Made by a program: the position numbers and the translations under genes. Of a DNA stretch of 64,000 nucleotides, positions 35,276 through 43,040 are shown piece by piece. How positions within the stretch are numbered: position 1 is the first letter of the stretch; each line of letters opens with the position of its first letter. The notes beneath the pieces are model-generated. The model saw nothing but the letters and a program-made list of their open reading frames with translations, had not been told where the DNA came from and made no database searches. The stretch is from Streptomyces sp. Edi2 (GTDB taxonomy: Bacteria > Actinomycetota > Actinomycetes > Streptomycetales > Streptomycetaceae), in assembly GCF_040253635.1 (NCBI RefSeq), contig NZ_JBEJGX010000003.1, positions 2,790,001 through 2,854,000 of the forward strand. The letters are read 5' to 3'.

Positions 35276-35707
35276 GTGGCGACGAGCGCGGGATCTCCGG
35301 TACGCGGCCGGTCGACGCGGCAGCGGACCGCGGTGTCGGCCGCACTCGACGAGGTCGAGGAGTTCCGCAGTGCGCAGGAGCTGCACGACATGCTCAAGCA
35401 CAAGGGCGACTCGGTCGGGCTGACCACCGTCTACCGGACGCTGCAGTCCCTCGCCGATGCCGGTGAGGTCGACGTACTGCGCACCAGCGAGGGCGAGGCC
35501 GTCTACCGCCGGTGCAGCACCGACGATCACCATCACCATCTGGTGTGCCGGGCCTGCGGCAAGGCCGTCGAGGTCGAGGGCCCCGCGGTGGAGAAGTGGG
35601 CCGACCAGATCGCCGCGGAACACGGCTTCCGGGACGTCGCGCACACCATCGAGATCTTCGGGACCTGCGGGGAGTGCGCGGCACGGTCCGCCGCGGAGCA
35701 GAAGTAG
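35276..35707 (+). CDS. zur: Zinc uptake regulator Zur (Fur family)
   Basis: GTG 35276 follows GGGAGG; product 143 residues. The Fur-type winged helix comprises RGRSTRQRTAVSAALDEVEEF to TTVYRTLQSLADAGEVDVL. Metal sites: DDHHHHLVCRACGKAVEVEG gives the regulatory His cluster and first CxxC, and FGTCGECAA gives the second CxxC of the structural zinc site. With Zn2+ bound it should repress the znu operon through the two boxes at 32224-32260. Placement at the end of the zinc operon supports Zur over other Fur paralogues. Confidence 0.94.
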   Translation: MATSAGSPVRGRSTRQRTAVSAALDEVEEFRSAQELHDMLKHKGDSVGLTTVYRTLQSLADAGEVDVLRTSEGEAVYRRCSTDDHHHHLVCRACGKAVEVEGPAVEKWADQIAAEHGFRDVAHTIEIFGTCGECAARSAAEQK

Positions 35708-35785
35708 CCGCGGAGCGGAAGTAGCGGAGCAGAAGCCGCAGAGCCGCCGTAGCCGCAGGGCACGAGCAGCAGCGAGCACGCGAAC

Positions 35786-35811
35786 GGGCCGCCTCCACAC
35801 GGAGGCGGCCC
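35786..35811 (+). terminator. zur terminator
   Basis: GGGCCGCCTCC-acac-GGAGGCGGCCC, a perfect 11-bp stem followed by ttccgtctg, 79 bases after the zur stop. Confidence 0.85.
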
Positions 35812-35934
35812 TTCCGTCTGTCCGGACCGTCTGTCCGGACCGCCGAACCGCGCCAGGGGCATCTGTCAGGTACACGCCCCTGCTAGCCTTACGCGGCATC
35901 AGCGTGGAGCCACACGCGTACACGGGGGTAGAAC

Positions 35935-36063
35935 ATGGACGTTCTCGGGGAACTCCGGGACGACGGCACCGAGCCGGCTGGCGATGCGGTCGGGATCGGC
36001 AAGGACGTCATGACGACGCCGGCCGAGCTCGCGCACCTCGCGACGACCCGCTCTCCACTCTGA
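35935..36063 (+). CDS. Candidate 42-residue small protein
   Basis: ATG with GGGGGTAGAAC before it and a promoter-like TAGCCT about 45 bases upstream. The predicted peptide is acidic and helical (MDVLGELRDDGTEPAGDAVG, then KDVMTTPAELAHLATT). It could be a real small protein or the left-over start of a larger gene; no family is recognised. Confidence 0.35.
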   Translation: MDVLGELRDDGTEPAGDAVGIGKDVMTTPAELAHLATTRSPL

Positions 36064-36156
36064 GCACGTCGGCCACCCGCCGTCGCCTGCCGCCCGTCGC
36101 CTGCCGCAGACCTGCTGACGAAGCATCCGCTTTGCTGGACGAGAGAGAACTCCTGC

Positions 36157-36750
36157 ATGTTCGCCCGCCGCCTGCTCGCCGCAGCCGCTGTCGCTGCGGC
36201 ACTGGCCACACTGACCTCCTGCAAGGGCGAGGGCACGGACGCTTCCCCGGAAGCAACCGCCTCGGCCGCCTCAGCCGCCCCGGACGCCTCATCCCCGGCG
36301 GCCGCGCCCTCCGGCTCACCGGCCCCCTCGGCCCCGGCGTCCGCCCCGGCCTCGCCCGTGAAGGACCTGCCGATCGACCCGGAGCCGTCCTCCGACTGCA
36401 CCCCGGGCAAGGTGACCAAGGGGCACCGGATGGTGCAGGTCATGGGCGCGCCGTCGCAGGGCGCGCTGTCCGTCCGGGCGGCGAAGTTCGCCTGCGATCC
36501 CAACGGCGGAGGCTATGCGGGGACCGGGAAGGCCGCCCGACAGCCGCTGGCCCCGGGCGTCACGGCCGAGCTGAGCACCGGCGCGACCGGCCACCGCACG
36601 GTGCCCCTCGCCACGCTCACCCGGCACCTCACCGCCTGCCTGAAGCACGACCAGGTCAAGCCGCCGCTCGCCTGCTCGGGAGACATCTACGAGATCACCG
36701 TGAACGGCTCCGGCGCCGTCTCGCACCTCCGCGAGATCTGGCACTCCTGA
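36157..36750 (+). CDS. Secreted lipoprotein of unknown function
   Basis: 197 residues with a signal peptide MFARRLLAAAAVAAALATL and lipobox LTSC. A Ser/Ala/Pro linker of about 45 residues leads to a small C-terminal domain of about 125 residues starting DPEPSSDCTPGKVTKGHRMV. It contains three further Cys (in SSDCTPG, KFACDPN and TACLKHD) plus ACSGDIYEI, so two disulfides are possible. The sequence GHRMVQVMGAPSQG and the closing VTVNGSG-like YEITVNGSGAVSHLREIW repeat in homologous Streptomyces lipoproteins, as far as I can recall, without known role. It is convergent to uppS. Confidence 0.8.
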   Translation: MFARRLLAAAAVAAALATLTSCKGEGTDASPEATASAASAAPDASSPAAAPSGSPAPSAPASAPASPVKDLPIDPEPSSDCTPGKVTKGHRMVQVMGAPSQGALSVRAAKFACDPNGGGYAGTGKAARQPLAPGVTAELSTGATGHRTVPLATLTRHLTACLKHDQVKPPLACSGDIYEITVNGSGAVSHLREIWHS

Positions 36751-36767
36751 CGGCACACGAGGCAGAG

Positions 36768-36815
36768 GGGCCAGGGGCCGGCGGCGTTCGCCCGAACACC
36801 GCCGGCCCCTGGCCC
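36768..36815. terminator. Bidirectional terminator between lipoprotein gene and uppS
   Basis: GGGCCAGGGGCCGGCGG pairs with CCGCCGGCCCCTGGCCC (17 bp), and the loop itself contains GTTCG/CGAAC. It stands between two convergent stops. Confidence 0.9.
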
Positions 36816-36841
36816 GCCCTCTTGGCACACCCCTGGGCGCC

Positions 36842-37660
36842 CTACCCCGCGGACTGGTCCTCCGCCTCCGGCGCAGCCCCGAACCTGCGGTCCCGCTTCG
36901 CATACTCCAGGCACGCCTGCCACAGATTCCGGCGGTCGAAATCCGGCCACAGAATGTCCTGGAAAACCATCTCGGCATAGGCGCTCTGCCAGATCAGGTA
37001 GTTCGAGGTCCGCTGCTCACCGGACGGCCGCACGAAGAGATCCACATCCGGCATGTCCGGGTAGTACATGTACTTCGCGATGGTCTTCTCGTTCACCTTC
37101 GACGGGTCCAGCTTTCCGGCCCGCACATCCGCCGCGATGGCCGCCGCCGCATCCGCGATCTCGGCCCGCCCGCCGTAATTCACGCAGAAATACAGCGTCA
37201 TGGCGTCATTGTTCTTGGTCTGCTCCTGGGCGATCTGGAGTTCCTGCACCACGGACTTCCACAGCTTCGGCATCCGGCCGACCCACCGGATGCGAATACC
37301 CAGCGCGTCCATTTCGTCACGCCGGCGCCGGATCACATCGCGGTTGAAGTTCATCAGGAACTTCACCTCGTCGGGCGACCGCTTCCAGTTCTCCGTCGAG
37401 AAGGCGTACAGCGAAAGGTTCTTCACGCCCATTTCGATGCAACCCTTGAGGACGTCCATGACGACACCCTCGCCGACCTTGTGGCCCTCGGTGCGCGGCA
37501 GCCCGCGCTCCTTGGCCCAGCGGCCGTTGCCGTCCATGACGACCGCCACATGGTTCGGGACGAGCTCACCGGGGATCTTCGGCGGCCGCGCACCGGAAGG
37601 GTGCAGCTCGGGCGTCACGTACTCACGTCGATTACGGCCCAGAATCCCGCGTCGTGCCAT
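36842..37660 (-). CDS. uppS: Isoprenyl transferase (undecaprenyl diphosphate synthase type)
   Basis: ATG 37660 lies 11 bases after AGGAG; product 272 residues. It makes the cis-polyprenyl diphosphate carrier for cell-wall synthesis. The family blocks are visible: [21 protein letters not shown] with catalytic Asp, [29 protein letters not shown], and [25 protein letters not shown] basic N-terminal tail ([14 protein letters not shown]) of about 30 residues precedes the core. It lies downstream of recO on the same strand, the usual actinomycete arrangement. Confidence 0.96.
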   Translation of the reverse strand: MARRGILGRNRREYVTPELHPSGARPPKIPGELVPNHVAVVMDGNGRWAKERGLPRTEGHKVGEGVVMDVLKGCIEMGVKNLSLYAFSTENWKRSPDEVKFLMNFNRDVIRRRRDEMDALGIRIRWVGRMPKLWKSVVQELQIAQEQTKNNDAMTLYFCVNYGGRAEIADAAAAIAADVRAGKLDPSKVNEKTIAKYMYYPDMPDVDLFVRPSGEQRTSNYLIWQSAYAEMVFQDILWPDFDRRNLWQACLEYAKRDRRFGAAPEAEDQSAG

Positions 37661-37673
37661 GCGGCCCACGTCT

Positions 37674-37730
37674 CCTATGTGTCTTGAGGGCGTTTGTGTC
37701 TTGAGGGCTTTTTGCCTTGAGGAGCGTATG
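37674..37730. repeat. Short tandem repeats in the recO-uppS gap
   Basis: On the minus strand ccctcaagacacaa-like units occur two to three times, with an AAAAAGC run between. They lie directly upstream of the uppS RBS. Confidence 0.65.
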
Positions 37731-37750
37731 TGTCTTTGGGGTGCTGTTCG

Positions 37751-38497
37751 CTATTTCTCTACGTACCGGAGGGAACGCAGGCCCCGCTCCAGATGCCAGT
37801 GCAGATACGCCGTGACGAGCCCGCTGCCCTCCCGGGCATGACGGGCCTCGCAGGCGTCCGCGGTCTCCCAGTCGCCGGTCAGCAGCGCGCTCAGGAGGCC
37901 GATGGCCTCAGAGGAGGGTACGACGCTCCCCGGCACCCGGCAGTCACCGCAGGTCACACCGCCCGCCCCCACGGAGAAGAACCGGTTGGGGCCGGGCAGC
38001 CCGCACCGTGCGCAGCTGTCGAAACTCGGCGCATAGCCGTTGACGGCGAGCGAGCGCAGCAGAAAGGCGTCCAGCACCAGATGCGGCTCGTGCTCGCCGT
38101 TGGCCAGCGTCCGCAGCCCGCCGACCAGCAGCAGGTACTGCTGTACGGCGGGCTCGCCCTCGTGGTCGGTGAACCGCTCGGCGGTCTCCAGCATGGCCGT
38201 GCCGGCCGTGTAGCGGGCGTAGTCCGTGACGATCCCGCCGCCGTACGCCGCGATCGTCTCGCTCTGCGTGCACAGCGGCAGCCCGCGCCCGATCAGCTCG
38301 CTGCCGCGCGCATAGAACTGCACGTCGACGTGCGAGAACGGCTCCAGCCGCGCCCCGAACTTCGACTTCGTGCGCCGCACCCCACGCGCCACCGCACGGA
38401 CCCGGCCGTGGCCCCGGGTGAGCAGCGTGATGATCCGGTCCGCCTCACCCAGCTTCTGGGTGCGCAGCACGATGCCGTCGTCGCGGAACAGACTCAT
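37751..38497 (-). CDS. recO: DNA repair protein RecO
   Basis: ATG 38497 gives 248 residues beginning MSLFRDDGIVLRTQKLGEAD. RecO loads RecA with RecR at gaps. The N-terminal OB fold covers about 1-80 (IITLLTRGHGRVRAVARGVRR), followed by the helical domain and a zinc ribbon with two Cys pairs in CARCGLPG and VTCGDCR. Length and motif order are normal. It precedes uppS by 90 bases on the same strand. Confidence 0.95.
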   Translation of the reverse strand: MSLFRDDGIVLRTQKLGEADRIITLLTRGHGRVRAVARGVRRTKSKFGARLEPFSHVDVQFYARGSELIGRGLPLCTQSETIAAYGGGIVTDYARYTAGTAMLETAERFTDHEGEPAVQQYLLLVGGLRTLANGEHEPHLVLDAFLLRSLAVNGYAPSFDSCARCGLPGPNRFFSVGAGGVTCGDCRVPGSVVPSSEAIGLLSALLTGDWETADACEARHAREGSGLVTAYLHWHLERGLRSLRYVEK

Positions 38498-38534
38498 GGC
38501 GCCATTCTCGCGCATCGGCGGGGGCGGACGTCCC

Positions 38535-38834
38535 TCAGGCCCGTTCGCCCCTGCTGCGGGCATTGACGTACGCGGTCGCGACGCTCAGCCGCTCGGCGAC
38601 GGTGTCCCGCGGGTGCGGCGCGGGCTCGGCGGGACACGGCGGAGCCCCGTCGAGCGCACGGGTCAGCCGCCGGGCGACGTCCATCGTGCACCGTCCCAGC
38701 TCCACGAGCGGCGGCAGATACCGATGCTCGTACGAGACGGGATCGGGGCGCAGGGAAGGCAGCACGACGCCGACGCGGGCGAGGGCTTTCCGCAGATCCG
38801 TCGTCACGGTTTCCACTTCCTTGGGCTGATTCAT
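38535..38834 (-). CDS. Small actinobacterial protein of unknown function, divergent from the XRE/DUF397 pair
   Basis: ATG 38834 with GGAAAG upstream gives 99 residues; GTG 38846 is an alternative. The protein is helical and Arg-rich: VTTDLRKALARVGVVLPSLR, then YLPPLVELGRCTMDVARRLTRALD and SVATAYVNARSRG. I recognise no family with certainty, but similar small proteins are common next to XRE-DUF397 pairs in Streptomyces. The promoters of both directions must lie in the 118-base gap. A regulatory or antagonist role is guesswork. Confidence 0.65.
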   Translation of the reverse strand: MNQPKEVETVTTDLRKALARVGVVLPSLRPDPVSYEHRYLPPLVELGRCTMDVARRLTRALDGAPPCPAEPAPHPRDTVAERLSVATAYVNARSRGERA

Positions 38835-38952
38835 GATCGTCCGCACTTTCCGTGAGGGGTTTCACTGTTCGCATTCAGAGCGTGACGGTGCGGAACTAGG
38901 CTGGGCAAGAAGGTCGGCAATACAACTGCCGGGATGAGAAAGGGAGTCAGTG

Positions 38953-39786
38953 ATGGCCCAAGCTTCACGGCATGCAGCATGGGAATTCTGGGGTACCGAA
39001 CTCAAGCGCCGCCGGGAAGAGGCCCGCTTAACCCAGGAGGAACTGGGGCAACGAATCTTCGCCTCCGGCGGCTACATCAGCCAGCTTGAGCAGGCGTCCC
39101 GGAGGCCGCAGTTGGATGTAGCAGTGCGGATCGACGGAGTTCTACAAACCGATGGTTTTTTCGAGCGGACCTGGCGACAGCTGATCGACGACCAGCGGTA
39201 CCCGGATTACTTCGCGGCAGCGGCGGAGCTGGAGCGGTTGGCAACGAAGATCTGCGAGTTCGCACCCATGATCATGCCGGGACTGCTGCAGACGCCGACG
39301 TATGCACACGCCCTCATGGTCGCGGGTAATCCACTCGCGACGGACGAGTACATCGAAGCGGGGGTCCACGCCCGCCTGGACCGGGCAGTCATCCTCAAGG
39401 AAGCCGCACGGCCGATGTATTGGGTGGTGCTGCACGAGGCCGGGCTAAAGGTCCCAGTGGGCGGGGCAGCCATCATGGCCGAGCAGTTGGCGTACGTCGC
39501 GCAGCTGACGCGCGAACGGAAGCTCCTGATGCAGATCCTCCCGTTCGCCGCCGGCCCGTACCCCTCCATGGGAAAGATGTTGAAGATCATGGAGTTCGAC
39601 GACGCCCCGCCAACCGCCTATACAGAGGGCGTGCATTCGGGAAACCTGCTGGATGATCCGGCCGTAGTGAAGCATGTACAGGCGGACTACGATCTGGTCA
39701 GGGCCGCCGCACTGTCGCCGGAGGCGTCCCTGGCCCGGCTCGAATCGGCGGTGGAGGACTACAGACGATGCGCGAGTACAACCTGA
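38953..39786 (+). CDS. XRE-family regulator with DUF5753 domain and a TTA codon
   Basis: ATG 38953 (or the GTG just before) after AGGGAG gives 277 residues. The helix-turn-helix is at about 15-70: ELKRRREEARLTQEELGQRIFASGGYISQLEQASRRP. The rest is DUF5753, the partner-binding domain seen in the WhiJ-like family (PMIMPGLLQTPTYAHALM, RPMYWVVLHEAGLKVPVGG, LEFDDAPP-like MEFDDAPPTAYTEG). Codon 26 is TTA (39028-39030), so translation should require the bldA tRNA. GC content is lower than in neighbours. It overlaps the DUF397 gene by 19 bases, indicating coupled expression. Confidence 0.92.
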   Translation: MAQASRHAAWEFWGTELKRRREEARLTQEELGQRIFASGGYISQLEQASRRPQLDVAVRIDGVLQTDGFFERTWRQLIDDQRYPDYFAAAAELERLATKICEFAPMIMPGLLQTPTYAHALMVAGNPLATDEYIEAGVHARLDRAVILKEAARPMYWVVLHEAGLKVPVGGAAIMAEQLAYVAQLTRERKLLMQILPFAAGPYPSMGKMLKIMEFDDAPPTAYTEGVHSGNLLDDPAVVKHVQADYDLVRAAALSPEASLARLESAVEDYRRCASTT

Positions 39787-39980
39787 GCGCCGCTCGTTGG
39801 CGCAAGAGCAGCTACAGCGACGACAAAGGTGGCGACTGCGTCGAGTTCTCCGACGCCCACCCCGGCATCGTCCCCGTCCGCGACAGCAAGAAGCCCCACG
39901 GCCCCGCCCTGGTCTTCCCCGCCACCCGCTGGACCGCCTTCGTCGATGCCGTCAAAAACTCACATTTCACCGGCGCCTGA
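39768..39980 (+). CDS. DUF397 protein
   Basis: A 70-residue DUF397 protein starting inside the end of the XRE gene. The family motifs are clear: ARWRKSSYS near the start, GGDCVEF, VPVRDSKKPHGPALVF and W-x-x-F in RWTAFVDAV. In characterised pairs the DUF397 protein binds the XRE partner and relieves or modifies its DNA binding during development. The same role is likely here, by analogy with WhiJ- and BldB-associated systems. Confidence 0.93.
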   Translation: MREYNLSAARWRKSSYSDDKGGDCVEFSDAHPGIVPVRDSKKPHGPALVFPATRWTAFVDAVKNSHFTGA

Positions 39981-40016
39981 CGCCCTTTCACCAGCCGTAC
40001 ACACCAGGCACACAAA

Positions 40017-40046
40017 GGCCCCGCCATCCCACTGGATGACGGGGCC
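40017..40046 (+). terminator. Terminator after the DUF397 gene
   Basis: GGCCCCG-c-CATCC and GGATG-a-CGGGGCC pair across a short loop, with one mismatch, 37 bases after the stop. Confidence 0.75.
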
Positions 40047-40221
40047 ACATCACGTTATGGTCCGGGTCATCGCGGGCGGAAGGCGACCTTCCGCACTTCT
40101 CAGTCCCCCGAGGGAAGTGGCCCTCACGGCACGTCAACAGCCCGGTAGCATCCCGTGATGATCGGCAGCACGACGCCGTGATGGCCGGCCGACCCAGTCA
40201 GTACCCCAATTGAGGATCTCG

Positions 40222-41646
40222 ATGACATCCATACCGGAGGCGCTGTTGTGGTGCCTCAGCGCAGGTACGGCCGCCGCCGTGGTCCTGGCGGCGCTCTCGA
40301 TCCGCGCGCGCGGGCAGCGCGCCGGTCTGAGATCGCGCCTGTCCGCCGCTGAGGAACGGAACAGCGCCACGCTCCACAGCAATACGGAGCTGTCGGCCCG
40401 GCTGCGCGCCACCGAGGCCGAGATCCGGCACCTGTCCGGTACCCGGCTCCCCGACCTGACGCTGGCGCTGGCCCACCCGCATGTGCCCGTACCGGGGCTG
40501 CTGGACGCGCGGTTCGCCGGGACGGAGACGGACCAGGCGCTGAACGCCGTACTGGAGCAGGTCAGCGACGCGATCACCAAGGAGCGGGCGCGCGTCGACG
40601 CCGCCGCCCAGTCCACCCTGCGCGGCGCGACCACCACCATCCAGGCGCTGCTCTACCAGCTCCAGTCGGCGCTGCAGGAGATGCAGCACCGCTACGACGA
40701 CCCGAACGTCGCCCAGGACCTGCTGAACGCCGACTTCCTCAACGAGCAGGCGCTGCGGCGCATCCAGGCCACCGGTGTCGTCTGCGGCGCCTGGCCGGGC
40801 CTGACCCGCGAGGACTCCTACCTCGCCGAGCTGGTCGTCGGCGCCACCTCCCGGCTGCGCGGCTACGAACGGGTGCAGGTCAGCAACCAGTTGCGCGACC
40901 CGGTCGCCGTGGTGGCGCGGGCCGTGGAGCCGGTCGCGATCGTGGTGACCGAGCTGCTGGCCAACGCGCTGCACCACTCGCACCGTGAACTGCCGGTCAC
41001 CATCACCCTCCAGCAGGGCAACCGCGGCGCCTCGGTCATCGTCGACGACTACGGCGTCGGGATGCACGACGACGAGATCAAGGCCGCGATGGAGCTGCTG
41101 TCGGGTGACGAGGACCTGCTGCTCACCCAGCTCGGCGACCCGCCGCGGTCCGGGTTCGCCTCGGCCGGCCAGTTGGTGCGCCAGTACGGATTCGGAGTGC
41201 ATGTCGAGCCGTCGCCGTACGGCGGTGTGCGGGCGGTCGTGTACCTCCCGGGCGACCCCCTCCTCACCGTCCTCGACGAGAGCGCCCAGCCGATGTCCGT
41301 GATGGCTCCTCTGCCGCACCGTTCCGCGGTGCCGGATCGTTCCTCCTCCGTACTGCCCACCGGTTCCGCGACGCCGCCCCCGGCCGCCGCGCAGCCCGCG
41401 CCCGCCGCGCAGCCCGCCCCCTCCTACGAGGCACCCGCCCAGCAGGCCGACGGGGAACTCCCGCGCCGGCGCCGCCGTAAGCCCGTGTCCGAACTCGACG
41501 AGAGTGCCCCGCGCACCGAACCGTCTCCCCCGCGCTCCCCGGAAGAGACCGGATCCCGCTGGGCCGCGCTCCAGCGCGGTACCGAAACCGGCCGGGCAGC
41601 CGCCCAGTCAGAACCCCCTCGCAGTCCCGAAGGGAACGCACAGTAA
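40222..41646 (+). CDS. cvnA: Conservon protein CvnA (histidine-kinase-like)
   Basis: ATG 40222 follows GAGG; product 474 residues. One N-terminal membrane helix (ALLWCLSAGTAAAVVLAALS) precedes a cytoplasmic coiled region (RLSAAEERNSATLHSNTELS) and a helical domain. The ATPase domain shows the N box VVTELLANALHHSH and G1 box VDDYGVGM. No canonical phospho-His motif is seen. The last 130 residues are Pro/Ala/Arg-rich and probably disordered. CvnA heads the four-gene conservon, a membrane complex compared to G-protein signalling in Streptomyces. Its signal is unknown. Confidence 0.92.
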   Translation: MTSIPEALLWCLSAGTAAAVVLAALSIRARGQRAGLRSRLSAAEERNSATLHSNTELSARLRATEAEIRHLSGTRLPDLTLALAHPHVPVPGLLDARFAGTETDQALNAVLEQVSDAITKERARVDAAAQSTLRGATTTIQALLYQLQSALQEMQHRYDDPNVAQDLLNADFLNEQALRRIQATGVVCGAWPGLTREDSYLAELVVGATSRLRGYERVQVSNQLRDPVAVVARAVEPVAIVVTELLANALHHSHRELPVTITLQQGNRGASVIVDDYGVGMHDDEIKAAMELLSGDEDLLLTQLGDPPRSGFASAGQLVRQYGFGVHVEPSPYGGVRAVVYLPGDPLLTVLDESAQPMSVMAPLPHRSAVPDRSSSVLPTGSATPPPAAAQPAPAAQPAPSYEAPAQQADGELPRRRRRKPVSELDESAPRTEPSPPRSPEETGSRWAALQRGTETGRAAAQSEPPRSPEGNAQ

Positions 41647-42074
41647 TGAACAGCCCCACCCGCCGCCGCGTCGCCGAGGACAAGTCCTGGGTGCTGGCGC
41701 CCCTCATGGAGTTGCCGCATGTGATTCACGCAGCCGTGATCTCCGGTGACGGTTTCATCGAGGGCGCCTCGCCGGGCCTGAAGCGTGACTCCGGCGAGGG
41801 TGTCGCCGCGATGATGTCCGCGCTCCAGGGCGCGGGCCGTGCCGTGACCGCGGCGTTCGCCGGGAAGGACGACACCCGGCTGCGGCAGACGGTCATCGAG
41901 TCCGACGAGGGCTTCGTCTTCGCGATACCCGCCGGTGAGAACACCTGCCTCGCCGTCTTCGCCGGTCCGGAGGTGAACATGGGCGTCGTCGCCCACCACA
42001 TGCAGATCCAGGTGACGACCCTGGGCAACAAGGTCATGAACAGCCCGGCCCGGGATACGGGTAACCCCGTATGA
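41646..42074 (+). CDS. cvnB: Conservon protein CvnB (roadblock/LC7)
   Basis: 142 residues; the ATG overlaps the cvnA stop by one base (TAATG). A single roadblock/LC7 domain occupies about 15-115: WVLAPLMELPHVIHAAVISGDGF, GVAAMMSALQGAGRAVTAAF, VIESDEGFVFAIPAGENTCLAVFA, GVVAHHMQIQVTTLG. Such domains often regulate small GTPases of the MglA/CvnD kind. It is expected to bridge CvnA and CvnD. Confidence 0.94.
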   Translation: MNSPTRRRVAEDKSWVLAPLMELPHVIHAAVISGDGFIEGASPGLKRDSGEGVAAMMSALQGAGRAVTAAFAGKDDTRLRQTVIESDEGFVFAIPAGENTCLAVFAGPEVNMGVVAHHMQIQVTTLGNKVMNSPARDTGNPV

Positions 42075-42433
42075 CCCCGCGCCAGAGCAGCGGCAGGCGC
42101 CTCGTACCGGCCTATCTGGCCACCGGCGGACGCGCCCGTCCCAGCCGCAACACCCTGGACCGGCTCACCCTGCTGCACAGCGTCGGGATGCCGATCACCA
42201 GCGAGGTACGCCCGGAGGAGCACCGCATCCTGGAGCTGCTGCAGCCCGGGGCGCTGTCTCTGGCCGAGGTCGCCGCCCACCTTCACCTGCCGGTGAGCGT
42301 GGTGAAGGTGCTGGTGGCCGACCTCGTCGATGCCGGGCGGCTGCACGCCCGTGTCCCCATTCCCGAAGCCGAGCAATTCGACCGACAGATCCTGGAGAGG
42401 GTTCTCGATGGACTCCGCTCTCTCAAGTCCTAG
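42071..42433 (+). CDS. cvnC: Conservon protein CvnC (DUF742)
   Basis: 120 residues, overlapping cvnB by four bases (ATGA). DUF742 is recognised by RLVPAYLATGGRARPS and the winged-helix-like stretch EEHRILELLQPGALSLAEVAAHLHLPVSVVKVLVADLVDAGRL. It may bind the GTPase or DNA; the biochemical role of CvnC is not established. Confidence 0.93.
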   Translation: MTPRQSSGRRLVPAYLATGGRARPSRNTLDRLTLLHSVGMPITSEVRPEEHRILELLQPGALSLAEVAAHLHLPVSVVKVLVADLVDAGRLHARVPIPEAEQFDRQILERVLDGLRSLKS

Positions 42434-43040
42434 CGCCCACGCCGACGCGAGCAACGGCAGCATGTACCTCTCCGGCGAGAACCAGACCCTGGTCAAACTC
42501 CTGGTGGCGGGGCCGTTCGGCGTCGGCAAGACCACGCTCATCCGCGCGTTGTCCGAAACCCCGCCGCTGCACACCGAAGAGGTCATGACCCAGACCGGCG
42601 CGATCGTCGACGATCTCGCCGGCGTCCGGGAGAAGACCACCACCACCGTCGCCATCGACTTCGGGCGGCTGACGCTGCCCGGGGACCTGGTGCTGTATCT
42701 GTTCGGCACCCCCGGGCAGAAACGGTTCCGCCCCTTGTGGCAGGACATCGCCCGCGGCGCGCTGGGTGCCCTCGTCCTCGCCGACACCCGCCGCCTGGCG
42801 GACTCCTTCGAGGTCATGGACATCGTCGAGGAGGCCGGGCTGCGCTACGCGGTGGCGGTCAACACCTTCCCCGACGCGCCCCAGTACGACGTCGAAAAAC
42901 TCCGCGAGGCGCTCGATCTGCACCCCGAGACGCCGCTGGTGCTGTGCGACGCCCGCGACCGGGAGCAGTCCGTCGACGCGCTGATCGCGCTCGTCGGGCA
43001 CGTCCTGGCCCACACCCCCGAGGAGAACCCGAACCCGTGA
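42408..43040 (+). CDS. cvnD: Conservon GTPase CvnD
   Basis: ATG 42408 with GGAGAGGG upstream lies inside the end of cvnC (26-base overlap); product 210 residues. It is a small Ras-like GTPase: P-loop VAGPFGVGKTTLIRA, switch region TTTTVAIDFGRL, G3-like LFGTPGQKRF, and a base-specificity region near VAVNTFPDAP where the usual NKxD is altered to NTFxD. The cycle would be controlled by CvnB and CvnA at the membrane. It leads, with a GTGA overlap, into a P450 gene. Confidence 0.94.
   Translation: MDSALSSPSAHADASNGSMYLSGENQTLVKLLVAGPFGVGKTTLIRALSETPPLHTEEVMTQTGAIVDDLAGVREKTTTTVAIDFGRLTLPGDLVLYLFGTPGQKRFRPLWQDIARGALGALVLADTRRLADSFEVMDIVEEAGLRYAVAVNTFPDAPQYDVEKLREALDLHPETPLVLCDARDREQSVDALIALVGHVLAHTPEENPNP

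Larger units (their letters stand above)
35708..36156. other. Region after zur: terminator, short repeat, candidate small ORF
   Basis: Besides the listed terminator and small ORF it holds two ctgtccggaccg units (35817-35842) and a promoter-like CTGTCA/TAGCCT pair (35863-35889) with a 15-base spacer. Larger open frames across it are shadows. Confidence 0.5.
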
